The notes under the pieces were generated by a model that saw only the letters and a program-made list of their open reading frames with translations, was not told where the DNA came from and did no database searches. Shown one piece after another: positions 7,702-16,820 of a stretch of DNA of 64,000 nucleotides. This stretch comes from Bacteroidales bacterium. GTDB lineage: Bacteria; Bacteroidota; Bacteroidia; Bacteroidales; JAFGUD01. The DNA lies in NCBI GenBank assembly GCA_016938685.1, contig JAFGUD010000528.1, forward strand, positions 1 through 64,000, given 5' to 3'. Positions within the stretch are counted from its first letter, which is position 1, and every line of letters begins with the position of its first letter. Position numbers and translations under genes: made by a program.

Positions 7702-10700
7702 TTAAGGATTAATTTTCCAGTTTTTCCATTCGTTTTGTATTGACGGGTTTATTTTTATTGTTGGTGTTTGAGTTCTTAGGTTTTTAGAAGGAACCAATGT
7801 TTCGGACTTAACGTTGTTGATAACATCTTCTCCAATTTCGTTGAAAGTTTTATCTGAGTTCATATTTTGTAATTCTTTGAGTAAAAAATAAGTAAACAAT
7901 CCATGTTGTTTTTCAGGATATTCTTGTGAAATTTCAGTTCCTGTAGAAGCTGCAAAAACCAGAATATTTGTTGGCACAGCATTATTTTTAGATTGTCTTA
8001 ATCCAACCTTGGAATAAGGAACAAGAACTCCTGTTTTTCCGCCACCGCTAAAACAAGCATCTATAAAAATATAAGTTTTTTTGTCGGAGCCTGAATTTAA
8101 TTGTGCATAAAAATCGTCTAAGCTTAAAGCGTAATCTTCTACATATCTGGATTTTACATCAACCGGAAGAATATAAGAGTTTTTGGAAGAATCCAAAGTG
8201 CCGTGACCACTATAATAAACGAAAAATTCGCTTCCGGCAGGTTTTAATTTTATAAGTTCAGAAAAATTTTCAAGATATTCTTTTAATTCTAAGGCTTTTG
8301 CATCTTCAAGATAATATATATGTCTTTCGTCGTCCGGAATTCCAAGTGTATTTACGGCGTATTTTTTGAAAATTCGGGCATCATTTAACGAATAGCTTAT
8401 ATCAACAACGTCAGAACCATTTTTTTGATAATTTGCATTGCCGATTATAAGAGCATATCTATTGGCATATATTTTTGAAGATTTTGGAATATTTTGGTCA
8501 ACATCAACAATTTCATTGGGGATATTTTCGATAATAACATGTTCGTTTTCATTTTCGTTTGTGTTATCAACTTTATGAATAAAACCACTTTCTTCAAGTT
8601 CTTTGTTAATTGCAAATGATTTTATTTCGGTAAAACCGTACAAACCTGAATTATCCTTAGCTTTGATTGTGAATTTTAACTCACTGTCGGTAAATTCGCT
8701 GTTTACAAAATAACGATAAATAATTGTTACATATTTTCCGGCGTTAATTTCTGAAAAAATAGGATTTTGTCTTATTAATTGACCGTTTTCCATAACACCA
8801 AGAAACATGACACCAGATTGATTGTTGATTACATCAATGTTTATTTTTTCGGCGTTTCCTTGTCCAATATTCTGAACAATGAGTTTTAGTTCAAGTATTT
8901 CATTGATATCGATTTGGTTATTTGGATTTGCGGATTGGTTTTCGATAATTGCATACTGAGCCAAAATGAGGTCAGGTTTATTAAATGATTTGGTTGTAAA
9001 TTTAAGCTGTTTTCCTTGAATATTGACCATAAAATGCGGTTCAACAACATCAATTTTAATAGTAGCTTCGGTGTTTTTTAAAGACATTTGTCCCGTAACA
9101 TCAATTGTGACTGTTTTTTTGCCATTATTTGCAGGAATAATAGGGAAATTAACCACAGCAGGAAGAGTAATTCCAGAAGTAGTTGTTGATAAATTAACAT
9201 AAACATCGTTCGCATCTCCGGGACCTACATTTTCTATTGTAATACTTAATTTTGCTGTTTCTCCGGCATCTAATACGTTTTCAGAAAAACTAATATCTCC
9301 AATTTTCAGAATTGGTGGCATTACTACTTCAGTTACATTTTTGGGGAATTCAAAACTAATATCATAAAAAGAGTAAGAATTTCCTTCTGCTGGTTCAATT
9401 AGGTCTATATTTGTTGTCGTTTCCGGAATTTTATCAAAATAAAGCGTAAAATTTGAAGTATATTTATATGTTTTATCTTTACAAATAAGAATATTTTCTG
9501 CTTTTTGAAGGAAATATTTTTTGTTCGTTTTTTTATCAATAATGTATGTGTTGTTTTGAATACAAGAAGTGTTGTTACCTGTTTGATCAATGTTTACAAC
9601 TGTGTAGTTGTCATCATTTCCTAAGAAATTTATTTTTAGATTATCGGGATTTTTAGCAACATGTAGATATTCTGCTTCGGTTAATTTTCCGTGACTTTGA
9701 TTGTAGTTTTTATCGTAATTAACTGCAATAGAGTAGATTAATGCGTAATCGCCCTGGCCTTCGTCTTCTGTGTTCTGAATTGAGACTGTGTTTGGACCAT
9801 ATTGTATGTAATTTTCAATATCAAAACCATAAGAGTCAAGATTTTCGCTGTAAAAAGAAGATTTAGAATTCAATTGCCCCACAAAAACTTCTTTTTCGTT
9901 AACAAGAATTTTAAAATCGGTATAATCTGCATCACTGTCATAATTGTAATCTTTTCCAATAATGAAAAGTTTGCATTTATTTATATCGTAATAATCATCA
10001 AGTTTAAAGTTAAAAGTTTGTTTTGTGCCACTTGTGTAGTTCCTATTTACAATGAAATTATCATTTGTGTTTATGTTGAAAACATCTGAAACAGTAGCAA
10101 TATTGGTCGTTGTGGTGTTATTTGTGCTACTGCAAAAAGAGGAAATAACATATCCGTCGGTAACTTTTTCTTTGACCCAATCTACCGGAAATACATCATC
10201 TTTGTAATAAGTTTGGTTTAAGTTCAAACCACCTGACATAACAACTAACCATTTACCTTCGCCATAAGCAACATCGGTTACATCAAAGTCTTCTTCCCAT
10301 TTTTCTTTTATCCAATCAGCAGGAATATCAACGTTAGGATTAAAAGTTTGACCGATAATTCCAGTTCCTTTTGCCATAGAAAAAGCCCACATTCCGTCGC
10401 CATATTCAATATTTGTAATTCGATAGTTCAAATCCCAGTATTTTTGGATTTCGGTTTTCATATCTTCGTAATTAGACTTAGTACGCCAAATGTCATCTTC
10501 GTATCCAAGCCCTTTTGACATAATAATAAGCCATTCTCCTTCGCCAAAAGCAATATCTGTTATATAGAAACCTTTATCCCATTTTTCCTGAATTGTTTCT
10601 TTTGGAAAAATATTGTGTTTTATCCATGTTTGGTCAGTTATTTTACTGTTAGAACTAAAAGTTGTAATCCAGTAATAACCATTATATTCAATGTTTGAGA

Positions 10701-10896
10701 CATAATAACCTTTGTCCCAATATTCTCTGATATCAGTTTTCATATCCTCAAAATAATATTGAGAAGTGTAAAAACTATTACTTTCTCCAGTGTTTTTTGA
10801 ACAAACTAAAAACCAATTTTGACTTTTTACAATTTGAGTAGAAAAAGAAAGAAGAGTAAAAACAATAAGTATTTTAAAAAATAAATAACGATTCAT
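7702..10896 (-). CDS. Exported caspase-fold (C14) protease with DUF7477-like repeats and CARDB-like domains
   Basis: The 1064-residue product has a signal peptide. Residues about 25-260 contain about five repeats of about 45 residues with the pattern (Y/F)-G-(E/D)-G-x-W-x-(V/I/F)-x-M-(S/A)-x-G ... W, resembling DUF7477. A beta-rich, probably jelly-roll segment lies near 275-395, and two CARDB-like beta-sandwich segments lie near 520-640 and 645-775 (LSITIENVGPGDANDV; LKLIVQNIGQGNAEKI). The caspase domain spans about 805-1040, with catalytic His898 in YYSGHGTL and Cys948 in IDACFSGG, both intact. It ends NEWKNWKINP. The caspase part closely matches that of the gene at 5141 while the N-termini are unrelated, suggesting duplication with a domain swap. 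Substrate and trigger are unknown. Confidence 0.85.
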   Translation of the reverse strand: MNRYLFFKILIVFTLLSFSTQIVKSQNWFLVCSKNTGESNSFYTSQYYFEDMKTDIREYWDKGYYVSNIEYNGYYWITTFSSNSKITDQTWIKHNIFPKETIQEKWDKGFYITDIAFGEGEWLIIMSKGLGYEDDIWRTKSNYEDMKTEIQKYWDLNYRITNIEYGDGMWAFSMAKGTGIIGQTFNPNVDIPADWIKEKWEEDFDVTDVAYGEGKWLVVMSGGLNLNQTYYKDDVFPVDWVKEKVTDGYVISSFCSSTNNTTTTNIATVSDVFNINTNDNFIVNRNYTSGTKQTFNFKLDDYYDINKCKLFIIGKDYNYDSDADYTDFKILVNEKEVFVGQLNSKSSFYSENLDSYGFDIENYIQYGPNTVSIQNTEDEGQGDYALIYSIAVNYDKNYNQSHGKLTEAEYLHVAKNPDNLKINFLGNDDNYTVVNIDQTGNNTSCIQNNTYIIDKKTNKKYFLQKAENILICKDKTYKYTSNFTLYFDKIPETTTNIDLIEPAEGNSYSFYDISFEFPKNVTEVVMPPILKIGDISFSENVLDAGETAKLSITIENVGPGDANDVYVNLSTTTSGITLPAVVNFPIIPANNGKKTVTIDVTGQMSLKNTEATIKIDVVEPHFMVNIQGKQLKFTTKSFNKPDLILAQYAIIENQSANPNNQIDINEILELKLIVQNIGQGNAEKINIDVINNQSGVMFLGVMENGQLIRQNPIFSEINAGKYVTIIYRYFVNSEFTDSELKFTIKAKDNSGLYGFTEIKSFAINKELEESGFIHKVDNTNENENEHVIIENIPNEIVDVDQNIPKSSKIYANRYALIIGNANYQKNGSDVVDISYSLNDARIFKKYAVNTLGIPDDERHIYYLEDAKALELKEYLENFSELIKLKPAGSEFFVYYSGHGTLDSSKNSYILPVDVKSRYVEDYALSLDDFYAQLNSGSDKKTYIFIDACFSGGGKTGVLVPYSKVGLRQSKNNAVPTNILVFAASTGTEISQEYPEKQHGLFTYFLLKELQNMNSDKTFNEIGEDVINNVKSETLVPSKNLRTQTPTIKINPSIQNEWKNWKINP

Positions 10897-10916
10897 AATT
10901 TTTGTTTTTAAAAAGT

Positions 10917-10924
10917 CAAAATTA
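10917..10924 (-). promoter_or_regulatory. Candidate -7 promoter element
   Basis: Read on the minus strand this is TAATTTTG, an exact TAnnTTTG match about 20 bases before the ATG at 10896. No TTTG is found at the right distance upstream, so the promoter is tentative. Confidence 0.35.
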
Positions 10925-11051
10925 GTAAATATTGAAATTACATTAAAAAAGCAATAATGATGTGAATTAAAAGATGAAATATAAAACTGAAAATCAACTT
11001 AATATGTGTTTTGTTTAAATCATGTAAAAAAAACTGATCTAGGCAAAGCGA

Positions 11052-11144
11052 CAACCAACTTTGTTCTACTCCGAAGAATGAGGAGTCTCTAACTCGTGAT
11101 AAACGTATCGTAGTCTAGACTCCTCCTATCGTCGGAGTGACAAA
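11052..11144 (+). repeat. Dispersed structured 92-bp element, copy A
   Basis: The sequence is about 80 percent identical by eye to 31950-32040, and partial matches occur at 263-287 and 21371-21384. GAGGAGTCT pairs with AGACTCCTC (9-bp perfect stem), and ACTCC/GGAGT half-sites flank short loops, so the transcript would fold. It looks like a non-coding REP-like genomic repeat. Confidence 0.7.
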
Positions 11145-11265
11145 TTGACTATTGTGACAACGGATTAAGCCCTTGTTGATTCTTAATTTATATTAATATC
11201 GTAATTATAACAAAAATGAAATAATAGTTAATGACAATCATCACTAACTATTATTTCAAAAATAT

Positions 11266-12537
11266 TTATTTCATAGGAGTAACAATAAAATCAGTTCCGG
11301 CAATATCAACGTTGAAATTTGTCACACCGGCATTTTTTAGCAAATCTATCATCATCAGTTTCAAACGCAATCTGTCTAATAAATAAGTTCTTCCTTCCCA
11401 TGATTTACCAATTTGTTGACCGTTGTTTCTCCAAACAGCCGGATTTATTGATGATTCGGCAAAAAGTTTACAATCGAGCATAGATTGTTCAAGAGACAAT
11501 TCAATATTTTGAGTTAGAAGTGAATCTGAGATTTTTAAAGAAAATAACATTCCGTCTCTAAGATAACTAGAATATCTTTTAGCAATATCATACATATAAT
11601 TATCAATATCGCGGGCAAATACTTCTTTTAAAGCAAGATCAACTGCATCGTAATCATTTGAAGCTCCATCAACTGTATATTTTGAATCATAAATAAGAAT
11701 TTCTGTTGCTGTATTGGTGTTGTAACCAATTAAGTGAAAGTTCACAATTCTTTGATCTGTGTTAGGAACTTTTGTAATTGTGATTGTATCCATACTGAAA
11801 ACAATGTCAACTTGTCGACTACGGTTAGCGTTATTGGTAATTGATGTGACAAAATCTAAGTATTTGTTGCCAGTAGCATAAGATTGAAAACCTTCAGCCG
11901 GGTTATAATCAGCAGGTTTTGGTTGTAGTTTTGCTCTTTCAAGCATTCTTAATTCAATAACATTATCAAATTTGTATTTTGGTTGCAGACACATTGTGTG
12001 AAAACCATTTAAAGCACTATTATACAGTTCTTTAGTTGGTGCATCTCCGTCTCTTTCTATGTAAGGGTTAACAATAAAAACTACAGAGTATTTTATAAAA
12101 GTGTTTATGTAATATTGTAAAAACTCTATCAAATCAGGATTGTATTTTGTGCGGTAAACCATACAAGTATATAGTCCGTTTTCGGCTCTGTATTTCTTTT
12201 TAGTTTTAAAAACATCGTATTCGTCTTTTAATAAAAATACAACTTCACCTGCAAATTCAGCAAGAACAGAATCAACTCTTGGATTATCCAAATACATTTG
12301 ATTACCAATAAGTTCACGAAGAATAAGTACTTTTGTATTGTATTTCGCTTCTGCTTTCGAAGAGCCATAAGCGGTAATTGGTTCAAAAAACTCTTTGTCT
12401 TTTAAATTGTCGCGGTCATCTTTCATTTGTTTGTAGTTTTTGAAGTCACTACAACCGCCTTTTCCTATTTGAGCGCTTATTTGTAAAGATAAACTCAGTA
12501 AAATAAGAAAAACTGTTAATGAGATAATTCTTTTCAT
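11266..12537 (-). CDS. Exported protein of unknown function, 423 residues
   Basis: A clear signal peptide (cut near SLQISAQ) is followed by a soluble alpha/beta-looking protein. The segment ITAYGSSKAEAKYNTKVLILRE (about residues 57-78) vaguely resembles LPP20/CsgG-type envelope proteins, where a small-residue turn precedes an Ala-rich helix; VVFIVNPYIERDGDAP near 155 recalls some Bacteroidota DUF families. I cannot assign it firmly. The gene starts 10 bases after the stop of the DUF4384 protein gene, so the two form an operon. The two caspase genes lie downstream on the same strand after a 369-base gap. A shared role in an envelope process is inference. Confidence 0.75.
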   Translation of the reverse strand: MKRIISLTVFLILLSLSLQISAQIGKGGCSDFKNYKQMKDDRDNLKDKEFFEPITAYGSSKAEAKYNTKVLILRELIGNQMYLDNPRVDSVLAEFAGEVVFLLKDEYDVFKTKKKYRAENGLYTCMVYRTKYNPDLIEFLQYYINTFIKYSVVFIVNPYIERDGDAPTKELYNSALNGFHTMCLQPKYKFDNVIELRMLERAKLQPKPADYNPAEGFQSYATGNKYLDFVTSITNNANRSRQVDIVFSMDTITITKVPNTDQRIVNFHLIGYNTNTATEILIYDSKYTVDGASNDYDAVDLALKEVFARDIDNYMYDIAKRYSSYLRDGMLFSLKISDSLLTQNIELSLEQSMLDCKLFAESSINPAVWRNNGQQIGKSWEGRTYLLDRLRLKLMMIDLLKNAGVTNFNVDIAGTDFIVTPMK

Positions 12538-12547
12538 AATTTTTAGA

Positions 12548-13591
12548 TTAGAAAGTTAATATAATTGTTTTAGTTTGAATATCGCTTAGTGTTTTTATGT
12601 CATCTATTAGTTGAATACACTCATCAGCCTGAATTATTGTTGTTTCGTAGCCGTCTATGAATTTTTTCGTATAATATTTATCAATATCAATTTTATCTTT
12701 TGAAATAATAATTTTCACAAAAGAGTATTGACCTGCTTCAACAGTCTCGTAAAAATTAAGATTGTATGCAAAAAAATCTTCGTAAGTACCTTTTTTAAAT
12801 TCTGTATTGTCGTTTTCTATTGCCCAAAGAAATTTATGTTCAGTATCTCCAGGATCATAAAATAAAGCATAAATATATGCGTTTTTAGATAGTTCAAGTT
12901 TAATGTTGTAGTCTACATCATATTTTGTTTTGTATACTTGTCCTATTCCATCTATTTCTGTGCTTGATTCTTCGGTTTTATTTTTTGTTAAATTTACAGA
13001 TTTCAGAATTACGTTATCTTTTTTAAATTCCATTAAATTTTTGAAAGGATCAGCAGTAATACTACTTCCATCTAGTTCTTCAAGAATACTAATAGAGTTT
13101 GTTTTTACCTGATAATCTTTAAAAATAAATTCTGCCTGAGAATGAATATGACTCATTGTAAATTTAGACAAAGAAATTCCGCTTTTATTTAGGCTGTATT
13201 CCCCTGTTAGTGTATAGTCGTTTTGTTTTGTTTTTTCTATTTCTTCATTGGTAGGCATTTCAATGTCGTAAGGAGAAGACAGTTTGTAAAAAACCTGTCT
13301 TAAAATAACATTATTTAGGTCTTTTTGTAAATACTTTGTAATTCGGTAACCAAGTTCTTTGGAAAGATTTGTTTGCTCTCCGTTTGAATTGTAAAGAAAA
13401 TTGACATGAATAAGTACAGTATCTTTGTTATTACAAGCTTTTTTAATGTCTTTATTTTTTATAAGAATTTCATTTGCAAAAAAATTTGAAAATTCACTTG
13501 AGATTTCATCAAGAACTTTGCTTTGTTCCTGACTAAAAAGGTTGATATTTAATGAAAAAAAAGCGAGCAGAAGTATTATTTTAAATTTCAT
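12548..13591 (-). CDS. Exported FlgO/CsgG-like plus DUF4384 protein
   Basis: The 347-residue product has a signal peptide ending near NLFSQ. Residues about 60-150 show a FlgO/TolB-like pattern (LSKELGYRITKYLQKDLNN ... DYTLTGEYSLNKSG), and residues about 225-310 match DUF4384 (LELSKNAYIYALFYDPGD ... FLWAIEN ... YETVEAGQYSFVKIIIS). DUF4384 is commonly fused to, or encoded beside, caspase-fold domains in other bacteria, where it is thought to be an exported interaction or sensor module. Finding it a few kilobases from two exported caspases therefore supports a common system. The gene is first in a two-gene operon with the 423-residue protein. The domain assignment is by eye and moderately sure. 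Confidence 0.7.
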   Translation of the reverse strand: MKFKIILLLAFFSLNINLFSQEQSKVLDEISSEFSNFFANEILIKNKDIKKACNNKDTVLIHVNFLYNSNGEQTNLSKELGYRITKYLQKDLNNVILRQVFYKLSSPYDIEMPTNEEIEKTKQNDYTLTGEYSLNKSGISLSKFTMSHIHSQAEFIFKDYQVKTNSISILEELDGSSITADPFKNLMEFKKDNVILKSVNLTKNKTEESSTEIDGIGQVYKTKYDVDYNIKLELSKNAYIYALFYDPGDTEHKFLWAIENDNTEFKKGTYEDFFAYNLNFYETVEAGQYSFVKIIISKDKIDIDKYYTKKFIDGYETTIIQADECIQLIDDIKTLSDIQTKTIILTF

Positions 13592-13740
13592 AAAAGCAAG
13601 TTTTAGGTTTAGTGAATAATAGATATTAAATTTAACGTAAAACTAAAACCTTTGATTTAGAAAAAAAAATTTCAGAAGCTATTTTGTTGATTTAATGTAT
13701 TAAAAATGTATTTAGATGTGAATAGGTTTTGAAAATATGC

Positions 13741-13772
13741 AAAAAAAAACTGCCTAACAATTGTTAGACAGT
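13741..13772 (-). terminator. Rho-independent terminator
   Basis: AACTG-C-CTAACAA (from 13747) pairs with TTGTTAG-A-CAGTT (to 13772), with one mismatch. On the minus strand it is followed by eight T residues. It lies 8 bases beyond the stop of the PQQ-propeller lipoprotein gene. Confidence 0.85.
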
Positions 13773-13779
13773 TAAAATA

Positions 13780-15273
13780 TTAGTCTCCAAAACAATAAAG
13801 ATTTCCGTCCCGACAAGCCACGTATATTCTACCGTCCCAAACAAAAGGAGTTGCTTCAAATGAACCTAAATCCTGATGTTGTAAAAGTTTAAAATTCATA
13901 TCTTTATCAAATTCAAATAAATAAATACCTTCGTAAGTAGGTGCAATTATTTTATTACCAACAATAATCGGTGTAGAAATAGATGGTCCTGTATGGTATT
14001 TAAAAGCTAATTCCGGCATAGGATAAGTATGTTTTAACATAGGCCCTTTTGTTGTTTTATTTTCCGCTATTTTGTCATGTCTCACAACATATAAATTTCC
14101 GTCAATTGCAAGGAAAGCAGATAATTTAGGCATCGTGTCGGCAGCATAATAATCATTTATACTTGCAGAGCCTATAATTCCGCCAGCCCAATAAGCGTGA
14201 GTTTTAGTTTCTGTGGGGAAATACCAAACAACGCATTCATCGGGAGATAAAGAGGGATTTATTTTCATTGCGCCACCTTGTCCCGGAATATATTCTTTTT
14301 CTATGGTAATAATCAAACATTCGTCATCGGTAACAATTGGAGAACCATCCATATCAGCTTCGGTATCAAAAACCCAATCAATTTCTTTCTTTTTAATATT
14401 GTAACCAAAAAGATGCCCTGAACCGGAAGTAATGTATACATATCCGTTTAAATAACTTGGTGATGATTCTGTAACTAGATTTCCGCCGTGAGTATTTGCA
14501 TCAGATGCGTAAAAAAGCGTATCTACATCATATATAAAAGGTTGTAGAACTCCGTCGCGCATTTCTGCATGATTTGGATTTGGATCGAAAACAATAAATA
14601 ATCCGTTTTCAAGTCCAAGATAGGCTGTGTCGTTTACAATAAGAGCAGAACCGTCAACATCACGACTGTAAGAACGCATTTTTTTGCTGCTATAAATCCA
14701 TTTTTTTTGGAATGATCTGAAAGCTATACATTTATAACTTTGAACAACTTTTGAGTCAGAGCTATACATTGCTCCTCTTCTGCTTCCCTGCATGATATAA
14801 AATTCATCATCAGGGCTTGTTGGATTTGGATTGCGCCAGATAGAACCTGTTCCTTTTATAACATCATCAAATTCAAATTCATTCATTAATTTCCCGTCAG
14901 AAACCCTGATTTTTTTAAGGTTGTGATCGTATGCTCCTTGAATAATATACAATGTGTCGTTGTATTTTATCATCAAAGGTTGACCTGTCCAGCCGGCACC
15001 CGACCAAGTTTTGTGGATTGTTCCTACCCAGGTTTTACCTGTTCCTAATAGATGTTTCCATTTTATATTAAGATGAGAAGGTGCATAATTCCCGTAGAAA
15101 TATCTTCGTTCATTTCCTAAATACGTTCGGTTTATTATAAAAGTAGATTTTGCTTGTCTAACTTGAATTGTAATGTCTGAATTTTTGACAGGTTTATCCA
15201 TATTACCATCAGCGCACGAAGAAAAAAGTACGGAAAGTATTATTATTACAGAATAAAATATTTTTTTTAGCAT
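13780..15273 (-). CDS. PQQ-like beta-propeller lipoprotein
   Basis: The 497-residue product starts with a lipoprotein signal with lipobox LFSSC (Cys20). The mature part shows repeated propeller-blade motifs typical of PQQ-like and BamB-like proteins: GQPLMIKYNDTLYIIQG, DGSALIVNDTAYLGLENG, ESSPSYLNGYVYITSGSGHLFGY, DGSPIVTDDECLIIT, GPSISTPIIVGNKIIAPTYEG and ATPFVWDGRIYVACRDGNLYCFG. It is probably a periplasmic or surface-anchored binding protein; no catalytic residues or PQQ enzyme signatures are visible. It has its own promoter at 15288-15319 with a very short leader and a terminator right after the stop, so it is monocistronic and not part of the caspase operon. Confidence 0.85.
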   Translation of the reverse strand: MLKKIFYSVIIILSVLFSSCADGNMDKPVKNSDITIQVRQAKSTFIINRTYLGNERRYFYGNYAPSHLNIKWKHLLGTGKTWVGTIHKTWSGAGWTGQPLMIKYNDTLYIIQGAYDHNLKKIRVSDGKLMNEFEFDDVIKGTGSIWRNPNPTSPDDEFYIMQGSRRGAMYSSDSKVVQSYKCIAFRSFQKKWIYSSKKMRSYSRDVDGSALIVNDTAYLGLENGLFIVFDPNPNHAEMRDGVLQPFIYDVDTLFYASDANTHGGNLVTESSPSYLNGYVYITSGSGHLFGYNIKKKEIDWVFDTEADMDGSPIVTDDECLIITIEKEYIPGQGGAMKINPSLSPDECVVWYFPTETKTHAYWAGGIIGSASINDYYAADTMPKLSAFLAIDGNLYVVRHDKIAENKTTKGPMLKHTYPMPELAFKYHTGPSISTPIIVGNKIIAPTYEGIYLFEFDKDMNFKLLQHQDLGSFEATPFVWDGRIYVACRDGNLYCFGD

Positions 15274-15287
15274 TTAGTGAAATTTGT

Positions 15288-15319
15288 GCAAATTTATTTT
15301 TAAAAAAGTTTCGGACAAA
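15288..15319 (-). promoter_or_regulatory. Bacteroidota-type promoter
   Basis: On the minus strand TTTG (15319-15316), a 19-base spacer and TAAATTTGC (15296-15288) match the -33/-7 consensus exactly. The start codon at 15273 is only about 15 bases away, so the leader is very short. Confidence 0.7.
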
Positions 15320-15353
15320 TAATCTTTTCAACAAATCTTGAAATTTAATAAGG

Positions 15354-15383
15354 TTGTCTTTTTTTTAAATTTGATTATTTTTG
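15354..15383 (+). promoter_or_regulatory. Bacteroidota-type promoter
   Basis: TTG (15354-15356), a 19-base spacer and TATTTTTG (15376-15383) match the consensus. It overlaps a TTG at 15381 that could be mistaken for a start codon, which supports the ATG at 15408 as the true start. Confidence 0.65.
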
Positions 15384-15407
15384 TCGATCAAAACAAAATA
15401 TTTTATT

Positions 15408-16544
15408 ATGAACAAAATTTTTATTTCAATTTCAGCATTGCTGATTATTATAAGTGCTTCACTAATATTTATTAGCTGCAAAGACAACAATAAGGCTACA
15501 TCTGATATTAATCAAATTGTAGTTGCCGGTGAAGAGAACATTATTGAAGAAGTAATGGTAAAGGATACAATTACAATTGTAGCTGTTGGTGACATGATGT
15601 TAGGAACAAATTATCCTTCAAGCCCTAATTATTTGCCACCAAATGACGATTATAATTCTTTGTTTAACGACCTTGTTCCATATTTGAAAGACGCAGATGT
15701 TACTTTCGGGAACTGTGAAGGAACCTTTTCGGATAAACCTGAATATGCAAAACATTGTAATGATCCTCAATGGTGCTATCGTTTCAGTATGCCTACAAAA
15801 TACGTGAATGGCTTTGTTGATGCCGGTTTTGATGTTGTTAGTATTGCAAATAATCATGTGCATGATTTGGGTTCGTATGGAAAACAAAGTACAATTAAAA
15901 CTTTGCAAGATGCAGGTTTAAATTTTGCAGGAGTTTGTGATATTCCTGTTGATACATTTACAATAAATGGAGTAAAATATGGTTTTTGTGCATTTGCTCC
16001 AAATGAAGGTACTTGTCAAATAACAGATTACAAAAAAATGCAGGAAACTGTAAGAATGTTGAAAGAACAATGTCAAATTGTAATGGTATCGTTTCATGGC
16101 GGAGCAGAAGGCAGTAAATATGAGCATGTACCTCGCGAATATGAATATTTTTTGGGTCAAAATAGGGGTAATGTTTACGAATTTGCACACCTTGCAATTG
16201 ATGCCGGAGCAGATGTTGTAATAGGACAAGGACCTCATGTTACAAGAGGCATAGAGTTATACAATGGTAAATTTATTGCTTACAGTTTGGGAAACTTCTG
16301 TACTTACCGAAGATTTAATATTCAAGGAGTTAACGGTTTTGCTCCAATTGTAAAACTTTGGCTTGATGACGAAGGGAATTTTATAAAAGGAAAAATTACG
16401 CCGGTTTATCAGGATAAATTTAAAGGTACTTTCTACGATGACCAAAAAAGAGTAATCAAAAGAATGCAGGAACTTACAAAACAAGATTTTCCTGAAAGTG
16501 GACTTTTAATTACCGACGAAGGACAAATAATAATTAATAATTGA
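15408..16544 (+). CDS. CapA-family lipoprotein (metallophosphatase-like fold)
   Basis: The 378-residue product has a lipobox IFISC (Cys24) when read from the ATG at 15408; an upstream in-frame TTG is inside the promoter and was rejected. The CapA/PgsA superfamily signature is complete: VAVGDMMLG, FGNCEG, SIANNHVHD, MVSFHGG and GQGPHVTRG, matching the metal-ligand positions of calcineurin-like phosphoesterases. CapA proteins take part in polyglutamate or capsule synthesis in firmicutes, but no capB/capC-like genes are nearby, so the role here is open. It is transcribed divergently from the PQQ-propeller lipoprotein. Confidence 0.9.
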   Translation: MNKIFISISALLIIISASLIFISCKDNNKATSDINQIVVAGEENIIEEVMVKDTITIVAVGDMMLGTNYPSSPNYLPPNDDYNSLFNDLVPYLKDADVTFGNCEGTFSDKPEYAKHCNDPQWCYRFSMPTKYVNGFVDAGFDVVSIANNHVHDLGSYGKQSTIKTLQDAGLNFAGVCDIPVDTFTINGVKYGFCAFAPNEGTCQITDYKKMQETVRMLKEQCQIVMVSFHGGAEGSKYEHVPREYEYFLGQNRGNVYEFAHLAIDAGADVVIGQGPHVTRGIELYNGKFIAYSLGNFCTYRRFNIQGVNGFAPIVKLWLDDEGNFIKGKITPVYQDKFKGTFYDDQKRVIKRMQELTKQDFPESGLLITDEGQIIINN

Positions 16545-16571
16545 TAGTTAATAATTAATAGTTAATAATTC
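16542..16571. repeat. TTAATTATTAA-type low-complexity repeat
   Basis: Near-repeated TTGATAGTTAATAA/TTAATAGTTAATAA units follow the CapA stop. Similar stretches occur at 21388-21420, 22121-22151 and 32150-32182. Confidence 0.55.
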
Positions 16572-16592
16572 AATATTGTTTAGTTAAGAAAA

Positions 16593-16667
16593 AATGCCCC
16601 AGCGGGGCTTAATAATTGTAAAAAAAACATACAGGTACCCAAACCATTTGTCCCTGCGGGGCAATAT
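16593..16667. repeat. Paired GCCCC/GGGGC repeat units
   Basis: ATGCCCCAGCGGGGCTT (hairpin, 16594-16610) and TGTCCCTGCGGGGCAATA (16649-16666) are two short GC-rich units in an otherwise AT-rich gap. They look like a REP-like repeat of the kind scattered through some Bacteroidota genomes. Confidence 0.55.
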
Positions 16668-16820
16668 ATTAAATCTACTAACTAAACGACATTGATTAAT
16701 AATTGATAATAATCAACTATATTATGTTTGGTGAGATAATGGCTGCCTTAATGGGCAAAATATTGATTTACTAAATAGTGTTTTAGATCTAAAAAATAAT
16801 TTCAAAAAAAACCAAAAACT

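Larger units (their letters stand above)
10897..11265. other. Intergenic region with promoter element and dispersed repeat
   Basis: This 369-base gap splits the minus-strand block. It contains a -7 promoter element for the caspase gene (10917-10924) and one full copy of the 92-bp dispersed repeat (11052-11144). No coding region or terminator is evident in the remainder. Confidence 0.6.

Noticed and set aside
5141-10896. Type IX secretion C-terminal domains on the caspases
   Set aside because: Both end in NWK-x-NP directly after the caspase domain; no beta-sandwich sorting domain is visible.
11052-11144. tRNA-like or small RNA gene
   Set aside because: The fold has one main stem and no cloverleaf; a near copy occurs at 31950, indicating a dispersed repeat.
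5141-13591. Cytoplasmic abortive-infection (anti-phage) caspase system
   Set aside because: Signal peptides on both caspases, the DUF4384 protein and the 423-residue protein argue for action outside the cytoplasm.
15381-15407. TTG start for the CapA-like gene
   Set aside because: The TTG lies inside the promoter -7 element, and only the ATG at 15408 gives a proper lipoprotein signal.
15918-16238. 106-residue minus-strand reading frame
   Set aside because: It is antisense to the CapA-like gene and has no plausible start context.
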